Translations under genes and position numbers: made by a program
Shown: positions 15,677 through 25,005 of the stretch, in pieces
How the letters are laid out: the number at the start of each line of letters is the position of its first letter
Position numbering within the stretch: position 1 is the first letter of the stretch
Source of the DNA: an uncultured Pseudomonadota bacterium
GTDB taxonomy: Bacteria; Myxococcota_A; UBA796; SXON01
Direction of reading: 5' to 3'
Length of the DNA: 64,000 bases
Assembly (NCBI GenBank): GCA_903844155.1
Contig: CAIMSU010000224.1
Coordinates: 1 to 64,000 of the forward strand
Notes under the pieces: model-generated
What the model saw: the letters and a program-made list of their open reading frames with translations, nothing else
Database searches by the model: none
Told to the model about the DNA's origin: nothing

Positions 15677-17157
15677 CAGAAAGCCCTCGCGAAGAGCGCA
15701 ATATGCGTGGCCGGACGGCCAGAGTAGAAGCAGAGCTTACCCTGCGCATCGTCCTGACCCGTCAGCGGGTAGCAACGAATCGTCGCTTTCGTCTCCTCCT
15801 TGATCGTCGCCTCGTTCGCGGCGTCGTCCGTCCACGGCACGCTTACGAAGCCCCCGCGCTCGATGTCCGCCTTGAACGCCGTGTAGTCCGACGGCGTCCG
15901 CATCGTCGCGTCGCGTCGGGCAACTGCGGCCTCGTAGAGCGAACGTTGGATAGCGGCGAGCGCCTCCGTCACCCCGACGACGACGTCGCCAGCTGGGATC
16001 CCGAACTTCTTCCCGCCCGTCCGCAACGCGGCGAAAACGCTGTCCCCGGCGACGTCCCGCGGCCCGATCTCCAGCCGCAGGGGCACGCCCTTCCGCTCCC
16101 ACTCAAAGTACTTCGCACCCGGCTTCATCGTGTCCCGCGCGTCCACCTTCACGCGGAAGTGGGGGTACAACGCCGCACGTACCTTCTCGGCATGCGCGAG
16201 CACGACGTCCTTCTCGGCGTCCGTCTTCCAGATCGGCGTCACGACGACCTGGATCGGCGCGACCGCGGGCGGCAGGACGAGGCCGGTGTCGTCCGAGTGC
16301 GTCATGATGACCGCGCCGATCATGCGCGTCGAAACGCCCCAGCTCGTCGCCCAGACGTGCTCGCGGTCGCCCGCAGTGGTCTGGAAGGTGACGTCGAACG
16401 CTTTCGCGAAGTTCTGCCCGAGAAAGTGGCTCGTGCCGGCCTGAAGCGCCCACCCGTTCTGCATCAGCGCCTCGATGCAGTAGGTGTCGACGGCTCCGGC
16501 AAAACGCTCGCTCGCAGACTTCACGCCCTTGACGACGGGCATCGCCAGCATGTCCCGCGCGAACGCCTCGTACACGTCGAGCATCCGCGTCGTCTCCTCG
16601 ACGGCCTCGGCGCTCGTCGCATGCGCAGTGTGCCCTTCCTGCCACAGGAATTCGGCGGTGCGCAGGAACGGGCGGGTCTTCATCTCCCAGCGGACGATGT
16701 TCGCCCACTGGTTGATGAGGATGGGGAGATCGCGCCAGGACTGGATCCACTGGCCGTACATGTGCCAGATGATGGTCTCGGACGTGGGCCGGATGACGAG
16801 CGGCTCTTCCAGCTTCGACGCCGGATCCGGCTCGACGCCACCGCCCGCCGCCATTCGGAGCCGGTGATGGGTGACGACGGCGCACTCCTTCGCGAACCCC
16901 TCGACGTGCTCGGCCTCCTTGGACAGGAAGCTCACGGGGATCAACATCGGGAAGTACGCGTTGACGTGCCCGGTCTCCTTGAATCGCCGGTCCAGATCCG
17001 TCCGCATGTGGTCCCAGATCGCAAAGCCGTGCGGCCGGAAGACCATGCAGCCCTTCACCGGCGAGTAATCGGCCAATTCGGCCTGGGCGATGACGTCCAG
17101 GTACCACTGGGAGTAGTCGGTGGCACGGGGGGTGACGGTGGTCTGGGGCTCGGCCAT
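15676..17157 (-). CDS. proS: Prolyl-tRNA synthetase, type 3 (archaeal/eukaryotic-like form)
   Basis: This 493-residue class II synthetase charges tRNA-Pro. It begins with the typical DYSQWYLDVIAQAELADYSPVKG segment of the shorter ProS-type-3 form, which lacks the editing insertion of E. coli ProRS. Class II motifs are visible: FRTAEFLWQEGHTAH-like motif 2 (here FLRTAEFLWQEGHTAH) and the motif 3 region in GVSTRMIGAVIMTHSDDTGL. The anticodon-binding domain follows (IQVVVTPIWKTDAE) and the protein ends ...HIALFARAF with the characteristic C-terminal aromatic residues. The ATG at 17157 is chosen over the longer open frame because the family N-terminus fits. Confidence 0.95.
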   Translation of the reverse strand: MAEPQTTVTPRATDYSQWYLDVIAQAELADYSPVKGCMVFRPHGFAIWDHMRTDLDRRFKETGHVNAYFPMLIPVSFLSKEAEHVEGFAKECAVVTHHRLRMAAGGGVEPDPASKLEEPLVIRPTSETIIWHMYGQWIQSWRDLPILINQWANIVRWEMKTRPFLRTAEFLWQEGHTAHATSAEAVEETTRMLDVYEAFARDMLAMPVVKGVKSASERFAGAVDTYCIEALMQNGWALQAGTSHFLGQNFAKAFDVTFQTTAGDREHVWATSWGVSTRMIGAVIMTHSDDTGLVLPPAVAPIQVVVTPIWKTDAEKDVVLAHAEKVRAALYPHFRVKVDARDTMKPGAKYFEWERKGVPLRLEIGPRDVAGDSVFAALRTGGKKFGIPAGDVVVGVTEALAAIQRSLYEAAVARRDATMRTPSDYTAFKADIERGGFVSVPWTDDAANEATIKEETKATIRCYPLTGQDDAQGKLCFYSGRPATHIALFARAF

Positions 17158-17227
17158 GGGGCGGATCTCGGGATGCGCGGCGGCTATCCGAAAAGCGCCG
17201 AAAGCGCCTTGCCTCGACCCGGCCGTA

Positions 17228-17653
17228 TCAGGCCTGACGTGCGCCGCGCAGCTCCACCGAGAGCTGTTCCTGACCATCCGGCTTCACGACGAACATGCGA
17301 AAGCTGAAGTGATCGGGGTCGTACCAGTCGAGCGCGATTCGCCAGCCCCAGTCCGGCAAGCCCTCGCCGGCCGGGAACGTGGTGTACAGCAGCACCGCCT
17401 TGCCGTCCTGGCGGCCGTGGAGGACCATCCCGCTGGCAGCGTGGAACGTGTCCGTGAAGTCGCCCCGGCAGGCCTGGCCAGGGCCGCGGAGCACCAGCTC
17501 CCCTTCCTTCGGCGCATCCTTGAACGCCCACCGGACGGCCACGCGGTCCGCGCTGACCGTGAGCGTGCCGTCGGAGACGTTCGCGGGAGTCCCCGGCTTG
17601 AACCAGAGGCGGTTGATACCGGTGTAGAGGCCGTGGTGGGAGTCAGGGATCAT
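17228..17653 (-). CDS. Conserved hypothetical, possibly DUF1579-like
   Basis: The 141-residue product has no signal peptide and alternates beta strands, with a distinctive DFTDTFHAASGMVLHGR segment and a Trp-rich C-terminal half (DWGWRIALDWYDPDHFSFRMF). The pattern recalls small lipocalin-like or DUF1579-like proteins, but this is an eye match only. It lies 70 bp upstream of proS in the same direction, so it could share a transcript. The ATG at 17653 is preceded by a spacer with no strong ribosome-binding site. Function unknown. Confidence 0.6.
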   Translation of the reverse strand: MIPDSHHGLYTGINRLWFKPGTPANVSDGTLTVSADRVAVRWAFKDAPKEGELVLRGPGQACRGDFTDTFHAASGMVLHGRQDGKAVLLYTTFPAGEGLPDWGWRIALDWYDPDHFSFRMFVVKPDGQEQLSVELRGARQA

Positions 17654-17710
17654 GGCTGAATCTACCCCGGGTCACGCTGGAGGCAAGGCCGGTCAGACGC
17701 GGCCTTTGGT

Positions 17711-19106
17711 TCACCAGATCGATCCGGGCCCTCCCCACGCGCCCATCTCCGGCCCGCTCCCGTCTGCGTCGCGGAGCGCCGGGTCGCCGGAATCGATGCA
17801 GGGGCTGCCATCGGCGAGCGTGTAGTCGAAATGCAGGCCTGGATCCTGGGAGAGCATGCCGTTGGTCCCCGTCGGGTCCGTCAGCCCTATCCAGGCTTCG
17901 TTGCCAGCGTAGACATCAGAGTACTTCGCGTCGAAAACGGTGGAACTACCATCGATCTCCCAGATCCCGGATTGGGAGCTCCACAGGATGCTGCTGTCGA
18001 GGCTGACGTGGTTCACACCGTAGGCGTCGTCGAGCATGATCCCCTCGTAGGCATCCTGAAAGGTCGTGTTGATGAGCGAGAGCGTCGCCCCGGTGACCGA
18101 GATGCCACCGGAGACCGTGCCCGTGTTCTCAGCGACGAGCGTGTTTGTGAGCGTGGCCGTCGCGCTGGTGTCCAGCCCGAGCGCCGGTCCGTACACGGCG
18201 CTGTTCTGCTTGATGGTGACGTGAGTTGCCTCGAGGTTCGCGGCGCTGGCCTGGATCGCTCCCCCGTTCACCGCATAGTTGGAAGTTATCGTAACCCCCT
18301 CCAACGTCAATTTTCCGCCGGAGGCAAAGATCCCACCCCCGAAGCTGTTCCGGCCGACGCCGGCGGAGGGCGTGAGGTAGCCCGGCAGGACGTTGGCGGT
18401 GATGACGCTGTCCTTGATGTCGAGCGTCGAGGCGACCAAGTAGACGGCGCCGCCATTGTAGGTGTCAAAGTTGTCGCCATCGACGTTCTGGTGGCCCTCG
18501 GTCCCTCCCCCGCCGGTAAGCGTGAACCCCGTCAGCGTCATGCTCGCGCCCCGAGTCGCGCTCAAGACGGACCCGCCAAGGCCGGTCCCGTCGACCGTGG
18601 TGTATTGGGCGCCATCCACCCCGAAGACGTCGAGAACGTGTGCCGGTGAGGCCGTGAGCAGCTCCCGGTAGGTGCCCTGCCGGACGCGCACACACTCGGT
18701 TGCCGCGGCCAGCCCTTCCGAGATGGTCTTGAAGGCCTTCTGGAAGGTGCCGTCGGGCGTGTCGCTGTTCGCGTTGGCGTCCACCCAGACCGGCTCCGCC
18801 GCCTTCCCGTCGTCGCAGTCGTAGGCGTTGTCCGCGTAGCCGTCCGGCTTGGTGGCCGAATAGGTGACGGAGGACGGATCGCCGGTTCCATCGCCGCTTC
18901 CGTCGCCGTCAGCGTCGAGGTACCAGGCAGGCAGCCCGGCGGTGTCGATGTCCGTGTCGGTATCCGTGTCGGCGTCGGTGTCCGTGTCCGTGTCGGTGTC
19001 CGTGTCGGACGCGGGAACGCGGTTGGTGACGGCCGATTCGGGGATGTAGACGCAGCCCGCGAGGAGCGCGAGGGCGGTGATGGAGCCGGGAGCGCGAACG
19101 GGGCAC
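17711..19106 (-). CDS. Right-handed beta-helix lipoprotein, start probably frameshifted
   Basis: Downstream of an Asp-Thr spacer (ten or more DT units, coding 18950-19010) and an acidic calcium-site-like stretch (LDADGDGSGDGTGD), about 350 residues show the right-handed beta-helix pattern: repeated NGGAV, SFGGGIFASGG and NTLVAENTG turns, ending DSGDPALRDADGSGPEMGAWGG. This is a common architecture for myxobacterial surface proteins. A lipoprotein signal ITALALLAGC is in the same frame, but no ATG, GTG or TTG precedes it. A GTG at 19104-19106 would start it if the GGGG run at 19100-19103 had one base fewer, giving MPVRAPGSITALALLAGC. Either a real frameshift or a sequencing error is likely. 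Confidence 0.7.
18950..19012. repeat. Hexanucleotide repeats encoding poly-(Asp-Thr)
   Basis: GTGTCC/GTGTCG-type 6-bp units are repeated about ten times. They encode the alternating Asp-Thr spacer between lipid anchor and beta-helix. The units are in frame, so slippage changes spacer length only. Confidence 0.75.
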
Positions 19107-19127
19107 CTCGTTGGAACGCCGACGATT

Positions 19128-20426
19128 CTACCTCGGCGCGGGGTCCGGATGCAATGCCGACAATCTGCCCCGGAGCCCCGCGAGATCGGCCTCCGGCGCG
19201 GCGGCCCGACTCCCCGCCGTGAAGTCGCCCTTCTTCACCTCGATCCCCACCTCCCGGTACACCTCCCGGAACGGCCGTCCCGTCGCCCTGGCCCGCGCAA
19301 AGGCCTCCGCCGTGGCGTACAGTTCGGGGTCCTGCGGCTGGGGTCGGGCGTGGATGCCCGCAACGAGCAGGCTCGCGATGTGGAGCGTTTCCAGGCCGAT
19401 GGTCACGCCACGCAGGAGCGGCTCCTTCGTGTGCTGCAGGTCGCGGTGGTAGCCGCCGGGAAGCAGGGTGAGATCCTCGATCTCGCGCTGCGCCGCGCGC
19501 ACGCGGTGGGCCTGTCCGCGCAGCAGCTCGGCGACGTCCGGGTTGCGCTTCTGCGGCATGATCGAGCTGCCCGTCGTCAGCGAATCATCGAGGGTGAGCA
19601 GGCCGAATTCGGCGGTCGCGTACAGCGAGACGTCCCAGGCCAGTCTGCCGACGAGGTGGGCCGACGCGGCGAGGGCGCCGAGGACGGCGGACTCGACCAG
19701 GCCGCGCGTGAGCTGGCAGGCGGTGACGGGCTCTTCGGCGCGGGAAAAGCCAAGATCGCGGGCGATGGCGGCGCGACCTGCGGGCGACGAGGTCGGGAGC
19801 GGCGAGCCGTAGCCGGCGGCGGAGCCAAGGGGGCAGCGATCGGCGAGGGCGAAGGCGGCGTCGTAGAGGACGGTGGCGTCGAGCAGCGCGCCTGCGTAGC
19901 CAGCGGCCCAGAGGGCGTAGCTGGACGGCATCGCACGCTGAAGGTGGGTGTAGCCGGTGAGCGTCTCCGGGCTCCGCTCCGCGAACGCGATCAGCTCGCG
20001 GACGAGGCTGAGGTGCAGCCCACGGGCTTCAGCGACCCGAACCTTCATCCACAACCTCAAGTCCGTGAGCACCTGATCGTTCCGCGAACGGCCTGTGTGG
20101 AGCTTGCCGGCGACGGGTCCCAAACGGTCCGTGAGCAGCACCTCGACGGCCGTGTGGACGTCCTCCAGCTCGCGTGGGATCCGGAAGACCCCTGCCCGGA
20201 TGTCGTCGGCGATGGTGTCGAGCCCGGCGCTCAGCGCCAGCGCCTCGCCCGGCGTCAACATCCCCTCCCGCTCCTGCGCCGCCACCCAGGCGAGCGACCC
20301 GCGCACGTCCTCCGCGGCCCAGGCCAGATCCGTCTCGGGGTCGTCGCCGACCGTGAACGCCTCCAGCGCCCGCGCCGCCCCATCGCCCCCCACCGACCCG
20401 CCCGCCTTGTCCCACAGCCGCCTCAT
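19128..20426 (-). CDS. argH: Argininosuccinate lyase
   Basis: The 432-residue enzyme cleaves argininosuccinate to arginine and fumarate, the last step of arginine synthesis. The fumarase/lyase signature GSSIMPQKRNPD (about residues 280-291) is intact, as are KLHTGRSRNDQ and the active-site histidine region TGYTHLQRAMP. The N-terminus (MRRLWDKAGG) fits the family's MKLWGGRF start. Its ATG overlaps the stop of the ArgE-like gene (ATGA), so deacetylation and lyase steps are translationally coupled. The C-terminal 30 residues are somewhat divergent. Confidence 0.95.
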   Translation of the reverse strand: MRRLWDKAGGSVGGDGAARALEAFTVGDDPETDLAWAAEDVRGSLAWVAAQEREGMLTPGEALALSAGLDTIADDIRAGVFRIPRELEDVHTAVEVLLTDRLGPVAGKLHTGRSRNDQVLTDLRLWMKVRVAEARGLHLSLVRELIAFAERSPETLTGYTHLQRAMPSSYALWAAGYAGALLDATVLYDAAFALADRCPLGSAAGYGSPLPTSSPAGRAAIARDLGFSRAEEPVTACQLTRGLVESAVLGALAASAHLVGRLAWDVSLYATAEFGLLTLDDSLTTGSSIMPQKRNPDVAELLRGQAHRVRAAQREIEDLTLLPGGYHRDLQHTKEPLLRGVTIGLETLHIASLLVAGIHARPQPQDPELYATAEAFARARATGRPFREVYREVGIEVKKGDFTAGSRAAAPEADLAGLRGRLSALHPDPAPR

Positions 20427-21562
20427 GCCGCCCCCGATGTATCAAAAGTGACGACGTCGCTTTTCATACATCCCAGCAGGTTGGCGACGACGGCGCTGTA
20501 CAGGCAGGCAGCATCCTCGACCATCCGCACGTCCACCCACTCGTCCGCCGTGTGCGAGACCTCCGACAAGCCAGGTCCCCACTTGATGGTCGCGAATTGG
20601 CCGAGGTGCGCCCAGTCTGAGAGCGTCGGCGAATGGAACCGTCGAAATGACCGCCCTGCGACGGACATCGCGTGCTCGGCGGCGTCCAACACGGGCGCGC
20701 CTTCGGGTGTTTGCACGGCCCGAAAGCGGTCGCTGCGCACGGACACATCCGCACCGACCGCACCGCGGACGAGCGCGAGCAGCTCCTCGTTGGTGTACGA
20801 CGGCGTCGTCCGAAGATCCACGAGATACCTCGCCTCTCCAGGGATGACGTTGTGACGCTCGCCGGCATGAATGATCGTCACCGCCAGGGTTGCCCGGCCA
20901 GCGAGCGGGTGGACGCGGTCGAGCGCGCCTGCCAGCGCCTCCAACGCCAGCACGTCCCGGGCGGCCGCGTAGATCGCGTTCTCCGCAAGCTGCGGACGGG
21001 CGGCGTGGCCAGCACGCCCGTGTGCAACACAATCCAGGATCAAGAGCCCGTTCTGCGCGGTGGCGATGTCGAGACCCGTCGGCTCGCCGATGATCGCGAG
21101 CACTTCGCCAGACAAGTCCAGCGACGGCAACAGCGCCTCCAGCCCCCCTCGCCCCACCTCTTCCTCGCACACCGCGGCGAAGATCAGCTTCCCTCGCCGG
21201 GGATTGGCCCCCTCAAACGCCACAGCCATCGCCGCGACGCTCGCCTTCGCGTCGTTCGCGCCGAGGCCGTACAGGCGGTGCGCCTCGTCGCCGACACCGC
21301 GCGTCGGCCCCCAGGGATCGCGCGTCCAGGCCGCTGTCGCAGGCACCGTATCGATGTGCGAGCAGAGCAGCAGCGTCGGCCCGGGCAGGGCGGAGTCCTT
21401 CACAACGACGAGGTTCCGGTCGGTCCGAACGACCTCACACCCGTGATCGGAAAGCCACGCTTGCAGCACGTCGGCGCACGGCCCCTCCTCCCGCGAGGGT
21501 GAGCGCGCAGCCACCAGCGCTTCCAGGAGTTGCAGCACAGGCGCAGGTTTGCGGTCGTTCAC
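20423..21562 (-). CDS. M20 metallopeptidase family: ArgE/DapE-like deacylase
   Basis: This 379-residue enzyme has the two-zinc M20 fold. Metal ligands are visible in LLCSHIDTVP (His), LGANDAKASVAA (Asp), CEEEVGRGG (catalytic Glu pair) and the C-terminal His region SHTADEWVDV. A dimerisation domain with GRAGHAARPQLAENAI sits in the middle. The position directly before argH argues for removal of an N-acetyl group from acetylornithine or acetylcitrulline rather than succinyl-diaminopimelate. GTG at 21562 is chosen because the upstream sequence lacks coding character. Confidence 0.87.
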   Translation of the reverse strand: MNDRKPAPVLQLLEALVAARSPSREEGPCADVLQAWLSDHGCEVVRTDRNLVVVKDSALPGPTLLLCSHIDTVPATAAWTRDPWGPTRGVGDEAHRLYGLGANDAKASVAAMAVAFEGANPRRGKLIFAAVCEEEVGRGGLEALLPSLDLSGEVLAIIGEPTGLDIATAQNGLLILDCVAHGRAGHAARPQLAENAIYAAARDVLALEALAGALDRVHPLAGRATLAVTIIHAGERHNVIPGEARYLVDLRTTPSYTNEELLALVRGAVGADVSVRSDRFRAVQTPEGAPVLDAAEHAMSVAGRSFRRFHSPTLSDWAHLGQFATIKWGPGLSEVSHTADEWVDVRMVEDAACLYSAVVANLLGCMKSDVVTFDTSGAA

Positions 21563-21643
21563 GGGCGGCAGCGTAGCCCCGCGCCCGCGCCCGGACCACT
21601 GCGGCACGGTTCATGCTTAGGTTCCTGTCACACGGAGCTTCCC

Positions 21644-22072
21644 TTGACCCGCTTCCTCTCTCTCGCTTCCCTCGCCATCGCCCTCTGCCTGCCGCTCGCG
21701 GCCTGCTTCGACGTCGACGACACCGCCGCCTGCACGCCCGCCGGCAGCAACGTCCCCGCCGGCGTCTACGGCGGCGACCACTACCAGCTCACCATCAACC
21801 CGGACGGCAGCGCTGAGCTGCTCGGCGACTGCTCCCGCGCGACCGTCGACCAGACGCCCATCGTCGACGGCGTGGGGCAATGGACCCTGGCGTGGCAGTC
21901 GGGCTACGGCCTGCCCGTCCAGGACAGCGGCGCCGTGCAGACCATCGACGTGACCTTCGACGTCCACCTCTGCGCCACCACGGTCAGCGGCACCCTCACC
22001 TTCCCCGACGGCACCACCAGCCCCGTCGCCGTCGTTCTCGGCCAGCAAGCGAACATCTACGCCTGCGAGTAG
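21644..22072 (+). CDS. Small lipoprotein, unknown
   Basis: The 142-residue product starts at a TTG (21644) with GGAG about eight bases upstream. It has a lipoprotein signal (lipobox LPLAAC near residue 19). The mature domain is beta-rich with three further cysteine-containing positions (AACTPAG, GDCSRAT, HLCATTVSG, ending IYACE), consistent with a disulfide-bonded beta-sandwich. No family is recognised. It is a single gene, divergent from the ArgE-like gene and convergent with the acetyltransferase gene. Confidence 0.65.
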   Translation: MTRFLSLASLAIALCLPLAACFDVDDTAACTPAGSNVPAGVYGGDHYQLTINPDGSAELLGDCSRATVDQTPIVDGVGQWTLAWQSGYGLPVQDSGAVQTIDVTFDVHLCATTVSGTLTFPDGTTSPVAVVLGQQANIYACE

Positions 22073-22075
22073 CGC

Positions 22076-22573
22076 TCACCCGCTTGTCAGGGAGAGCTGC
22101 CAGAACGCCACGTCGTGCCAGCGATCAAACTTGCGGCCGATCTCGGGGAACACGCCGACGTACCGGAACCCGAGGGACTCGCAGAGCCGCACGGACCCTT
22201 CGTTTGGCAGCGCAACGCCCGCGATCAGCACGTGGAAACCACGCTGAGCGCAGGATTCGATGAGACGCGAGACCAGCTCCCGGCCAACGCCTGAACGCTG
22301 ATGCGCGGGCGCGATGTAGACGCCGATCTCCGCAGTCTGCGCGTAGGCGGCGCGAGCGCGAAAGCTCGTCGCCTTGGCGTACCCGCAGAACCCGGCTTCG
22401 TCCTCGGCTACGAGGTACGGATAGCGATGCTTCGCGGCGAGCCAGTCCGCACAGAGCTCATCGGGCTGGACGGGCTCGGTGCCAAAATGGATCGCGGTCT
22501 CGCGGATGTAGTGGTTCGTCAGCGCCGCGATCGCCGAAAAGTCCGGCTTGGCGACGGGTCGGATCGTCAGCAC
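22076..22573 (-). CDS. GNAT N-acetyltransferase, phosphinothricin acetyltransferase-like
   Basis: This 165-residue protein is a GNAT enzyme of the Pat/Bar/MnaT group. It opens with the typical LTIRPVAKPDFSAIAALTNHYI and has the acetyl-CoA pyrophosphate loop APAHQRSGVGRELVSRLI (about residues 88-105). The family-typical end follows: NEGSVRLCESLGFRYVGVFPEIGRKFDRWHDVAFWQL. Known members acetylate phosphinothricin or methionine sulfoximine-like amino acids, but many homologues have other substrates, so the exact one is not claimed. It lies 19 bp upstream of nothing on the same strand except the TolB-like gene behind it, which may share its promoter. Confidence 0.88.
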   Translation of the reverse strand: MLTIRPVAKPDFSAIAALTNHYIRETAIHFGTEPVQPDELCADWLAAKHRYPYLVAEDEAGFCGYAKATSFRARAAYAQTAEIGVYIAPAHQRSGVGRELVSRLIESCAQRGFHVLIAGVALPNEGSVRLCESLGFRYVGVFPEIGRKFDRWHDVAFWQLSLTSG

Positions 22574-22592
22574 CTGACCTCGAGGCGGCGTG

Positions 22593-23651
22593 TCAGATCT
22601 GCCCGGTGATGTCGACGACGTGCAACTGCCGCCAATCGGAGCCGCTGTTCGGGAGCGCCGTGAACGCCAGGAACATGCGCCCGCCCGAGGTGCTGATCGC
22701 GGCGTCGCCGACCGCGGTGAGCTTCGTGTCGATCTGCTTTGTGCCGCTACCGTCGAGCTTGGTCACGTAGACCAGCGAGTCGGTGTTCGGGGCGATGGAC
22801 GTCCAGATCACGGCCGTGCCGTCCGGCGTGAGCTGGGGCTGGCTGCGGAGGGGCAGGCGGATGTCCTTGGCCACGGTCGTCGACGACGCGCCTGCTACTG
22901 CAGGTACAACGCCAACGTCCCAGTGATCGTCCCCGCGCTCGTTGGTGAAGTAGACGACCTTGTCGCCGGCGTAGCGCGGACGGCTCTGGTCGCCTGGCCC
23001 GCCCTTGAGCGGGACCTGCGCGGTGGCGCCCTGCTCCCAGGTGAAGACGTCCTCCGTCTGCTGGCTTTTGCGTGAGAAGACCAGGGTTTTTCCGTCCGGC
23101 GAGAACCGCGGCGCGTTCTCGGGCAGGCCCGTGGATGTGGTGACCGCGGACTTCGAGGTCTGCGTCGAGAACAGGTAGATGTCACCCGAGCCGGTGGCGC
23201 TCGACGTGTACGCGAGGTTCGTGCCGTCCGGCGAGACCGTCGGCCACGAGAGATTGCCAGGCGCCTGGGTGATGTTGAGGTACTCCGCAGGCGAGCTACC
23301 GCCCGGCTGCAGGTAGTAAAGGCGCGTCAGCCCGCCCGAATTCGCCGCCTCGAAGATCACCGGCCCCTTGGGATGCCAGTTCGGGTTCGCGGCGTAGCTC
23401 CCGGTCGCCGAGAAGCTGGACGAGCTGCCGGGGATCACGACCTTGGTGGCCGCGCCGGGATTGCCGTTCTGCACGCGCACGACGTAAAGGTCGACCTTGT
23501 CGGAGTTGTTGTTGACCTCGAAGGCCAACCAACTGCCGTCTGGCGACCACTGGGGATTCGAAGCGTGCCCGCCGCCGACCCACGTGATCTCGACCGCGTG
23601 TGCAGCGGGAGTGACCAGGAGCGCGGTCGCGAACAACGTTGCGAGGAACAT
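22593..23651 (-). CDS. TolB-like WD40/PD40 beta-propeller, secreted
   Basis: The 352-residue exported protein has a signal peptide (MFLATLFATALLVTPAAHA) followed by repeated PD40-type blades: NPQWSPDGSWLAFEV, NPNWHPKGPVIFEA, WPTVSPDGTNLAYTS, APRFSPDGKTLVFSR and QPQLTPDGTAVIW. The same blade type forms the propeller of TolB, but the N-terminal TolB domain is missing. It is probably a periplasmic scaffold. It sits 58 bp downstream of the barrel-like gene that is coupled to the ABC transporter, so it may be the last member of that locus. Confidence 0.8.
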   Translation of the reverse strand: MFLATLFATALLVTPAAHAVEITWVGGGHASNPQWSPDGSWLAFEVNNNSDKVDLYVVRVQNGNPGAATKVVIPGSSSSFSATGSYAANPNWHPKGPVIFEAANSGGLTRLYYLQPGGSSPAEYLNITQAPGNLSWPTVSPDGTNLAYTSSATGSGDIYLFSTQTSKSAVTTSTGLPENAPRFSPDGKTLVFSRKSQQTEDVFTWEQGATAQVPLKGGPGDQSRPRYAGDKVVYFTNERGDDHWDVGVVPAVAGASSTTVAKDIRLPLRSQPQLTPDGTAVIWTSIAPNTDSLVYVTKLDGSGTKQIDTKLTAVGDAAISTSGGRMFLAFTALPNSGSDWRQLHVVDITGQI

Positions 23652-23709
23652 CAGACCTCCGGAATGTCGGGCAGAAATCGAGCAATTAGCGGCAAAACAT
23701 GGCAGTCGC

Positions 23710-25005
23710 CTAGTTGGCCTTGGAGACGGGGGCGAAGGTCAGGCCAGCCTGACCCCACGGGTAGAGGCGGTAGGAGTCGGTCTGGGCGCCGCCCTCCAGC
23801 GTGACGGCGCCGCTGAACGGGCCGACGTCAAAAAGCGCGTAGGAGACGCTGGCGGCTCCACCACCAGCCATGATCTGCCCGTTCAAACGCTGGTAGCGGG
23901 CGTTCTCTTCCCCGAGCCCCGCGTTTGCCGAGCAGGCGGAGTCGGTGGGGTTGGAGACGCAGTAGCCGGTGGCACCGGTGACCGACCCGCCGCCGATCCC
24001 CCAGATCGGCCCGGCAGCAGCCCAGAACTTGTCGAACCGGAAGCTGGCCGCGAGCCAGCCGTACCCCATGTGGATCGAATTCCCCGCGACGGCCGAGCCG
24101 TCCGGGTTGGTGACGGGTGAGCCGTCGACCTGCTCAGCGCCGAACAGATCGTGGTACCCGACCTCCGCCAGGACGCCTACGTGCGGGGTGATGCCCATGT
24201 CCAGCCCGACGCCGACGCGCGCGCCGATGCCCCCGAAATTGGCAGCCTGCAACCCTGCGCTTGAGCCGGACCCGGTGGAGTTCAGCCCGCCCGCGACCAG
24301 CTCGGAGACCCCGATGGTGGCGCGGGGCCCGAGCCAGGCGAAGGCAAAGGCCTTGCTCTCACCAGTGCTAGGGGTGATCGCCACGTTGCCACTGTCTTTT
24401 CCGGCCGCGATCGTGAACTTGTGGGTGCCGATGCTGTAGTCGCCGGCGGGGAGCAGGCCGTCGTAGTCGCCGGGTGCCGCAACGACCGTGTTGGCGATGG
24501 CGATCGAAGCCCGCTGATCGGGCGCGAAGGGCGGGCTGGCGGGGGTGATGACGCGGTCGCCGCCATAACGCTTGTCGTACGCCAGCTTCACGTGGCCGTA
24601 GTTCGCGTCGATGGCCTGGATCTGCTGCTGGAAGTCGGGGTTCGCCTCGATCTTGATGGCCTGCTCAAGCCGCGCGCGAGCAGCGGTGATGTCCCCGAGG
24701 TTCTGGGCGGCCTGGATGCCGAGGCTGAGCTCCTGCACCGTGAGGACCTCGCCCGCGGATTGGAGGGCGAGGAGCTTCTCAAACTGCGCCTCGACCGCGC
24801 TCCACGCGTTGCGCTGGGCGAGCTTGCGCATCTCCTCGGAGACCCGCACGTGCTCGGCCTTTTCGACGTCGCCGGCGTGCGCGGGCGGCGCGATCCCAAG
24901 CGAGGCCGCGCCGAGGAGCGCCGTGCTGAGCAGCAGGCTTCCCGAGGCGCTGGCGAGGCGGGAGAGCGTGAACTGGCGCGGAAGATGGCGAAGGTTCTGC
25001 GTCAT
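23710..25005 (-). CDS. Outer-membrane barrel-like protein with helical N-terminal region
   Basis: This 431-residue protein is exported (long signal with hydrophobic core LLLSTALLGAASLGIAPPAHA, cleavage near residue 44). Residues 45-145 are helical with an alternating charged pattern (EHVRVSEEMRKLAQRN ... ARLEQAIKIEAN) like TPR or coiled-coil segments. From about 180 on, Gly- and aromatic-rich strands suggest a small outer-membrane barrel (GIGARVGVGLDMGITPHVGV, LAASFRFDKFWAAAG). Two cysteines (GYC, SAC) may form a disulfide. Its ATG overlaps the stop of the second transporter ATPase, which ties it to the ABC importer. Family unknown. Confidence 0.65.
   Translation of the reverse strand: MTQNLRHLPRQFTLSRLASASGSLLLSTALLGAASLGIAPPAHAGDVEKAEHVRVSEEMRKLAQRNAWSAVEAQFEKLLALQSAGEVLTVQELSLGIQAAQNLGDITAARARLEQAIKIEANPDFQQQIQAIDANYGHVKLAYDKRYGGDRVITPASPPFAPDQRASIAIANTVVAAPGDYDGLLPAGDYSIGTHKFTIAAGKDSGNVAITPSTGESKAFAFAWLGPRATIGVSELVAGGLNSTGSGSSAGLQAANFGGIGARVGVGLDMGITPHVGVLAEVGYHDLFGAEQVDGSPVTNPDGSAVAGNSIHMGYGWLAASFRFDKFWAAAGPIWGIGGGSVTGATGYCVSNPTDSACSANAGLGEENARYQRLNGQIMAGGGAASVSYALFDVGPFSGAVTLEGGAQTDSYRLYPWGQAGLTFAPVSKAN

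Noticed and set aside
16103-17107. Second minus-strand open frame inside proS
   Set aside because: A shifted frame of proS with Arg/Gly-rich translation; proS itself is unambiguous.
18864-19049. Plus-strand frame encoding Ser-Val repeats
   Set aside because: It is the reverse strand of the Asp-Thr spacer of the beta-helix lipoprotein.
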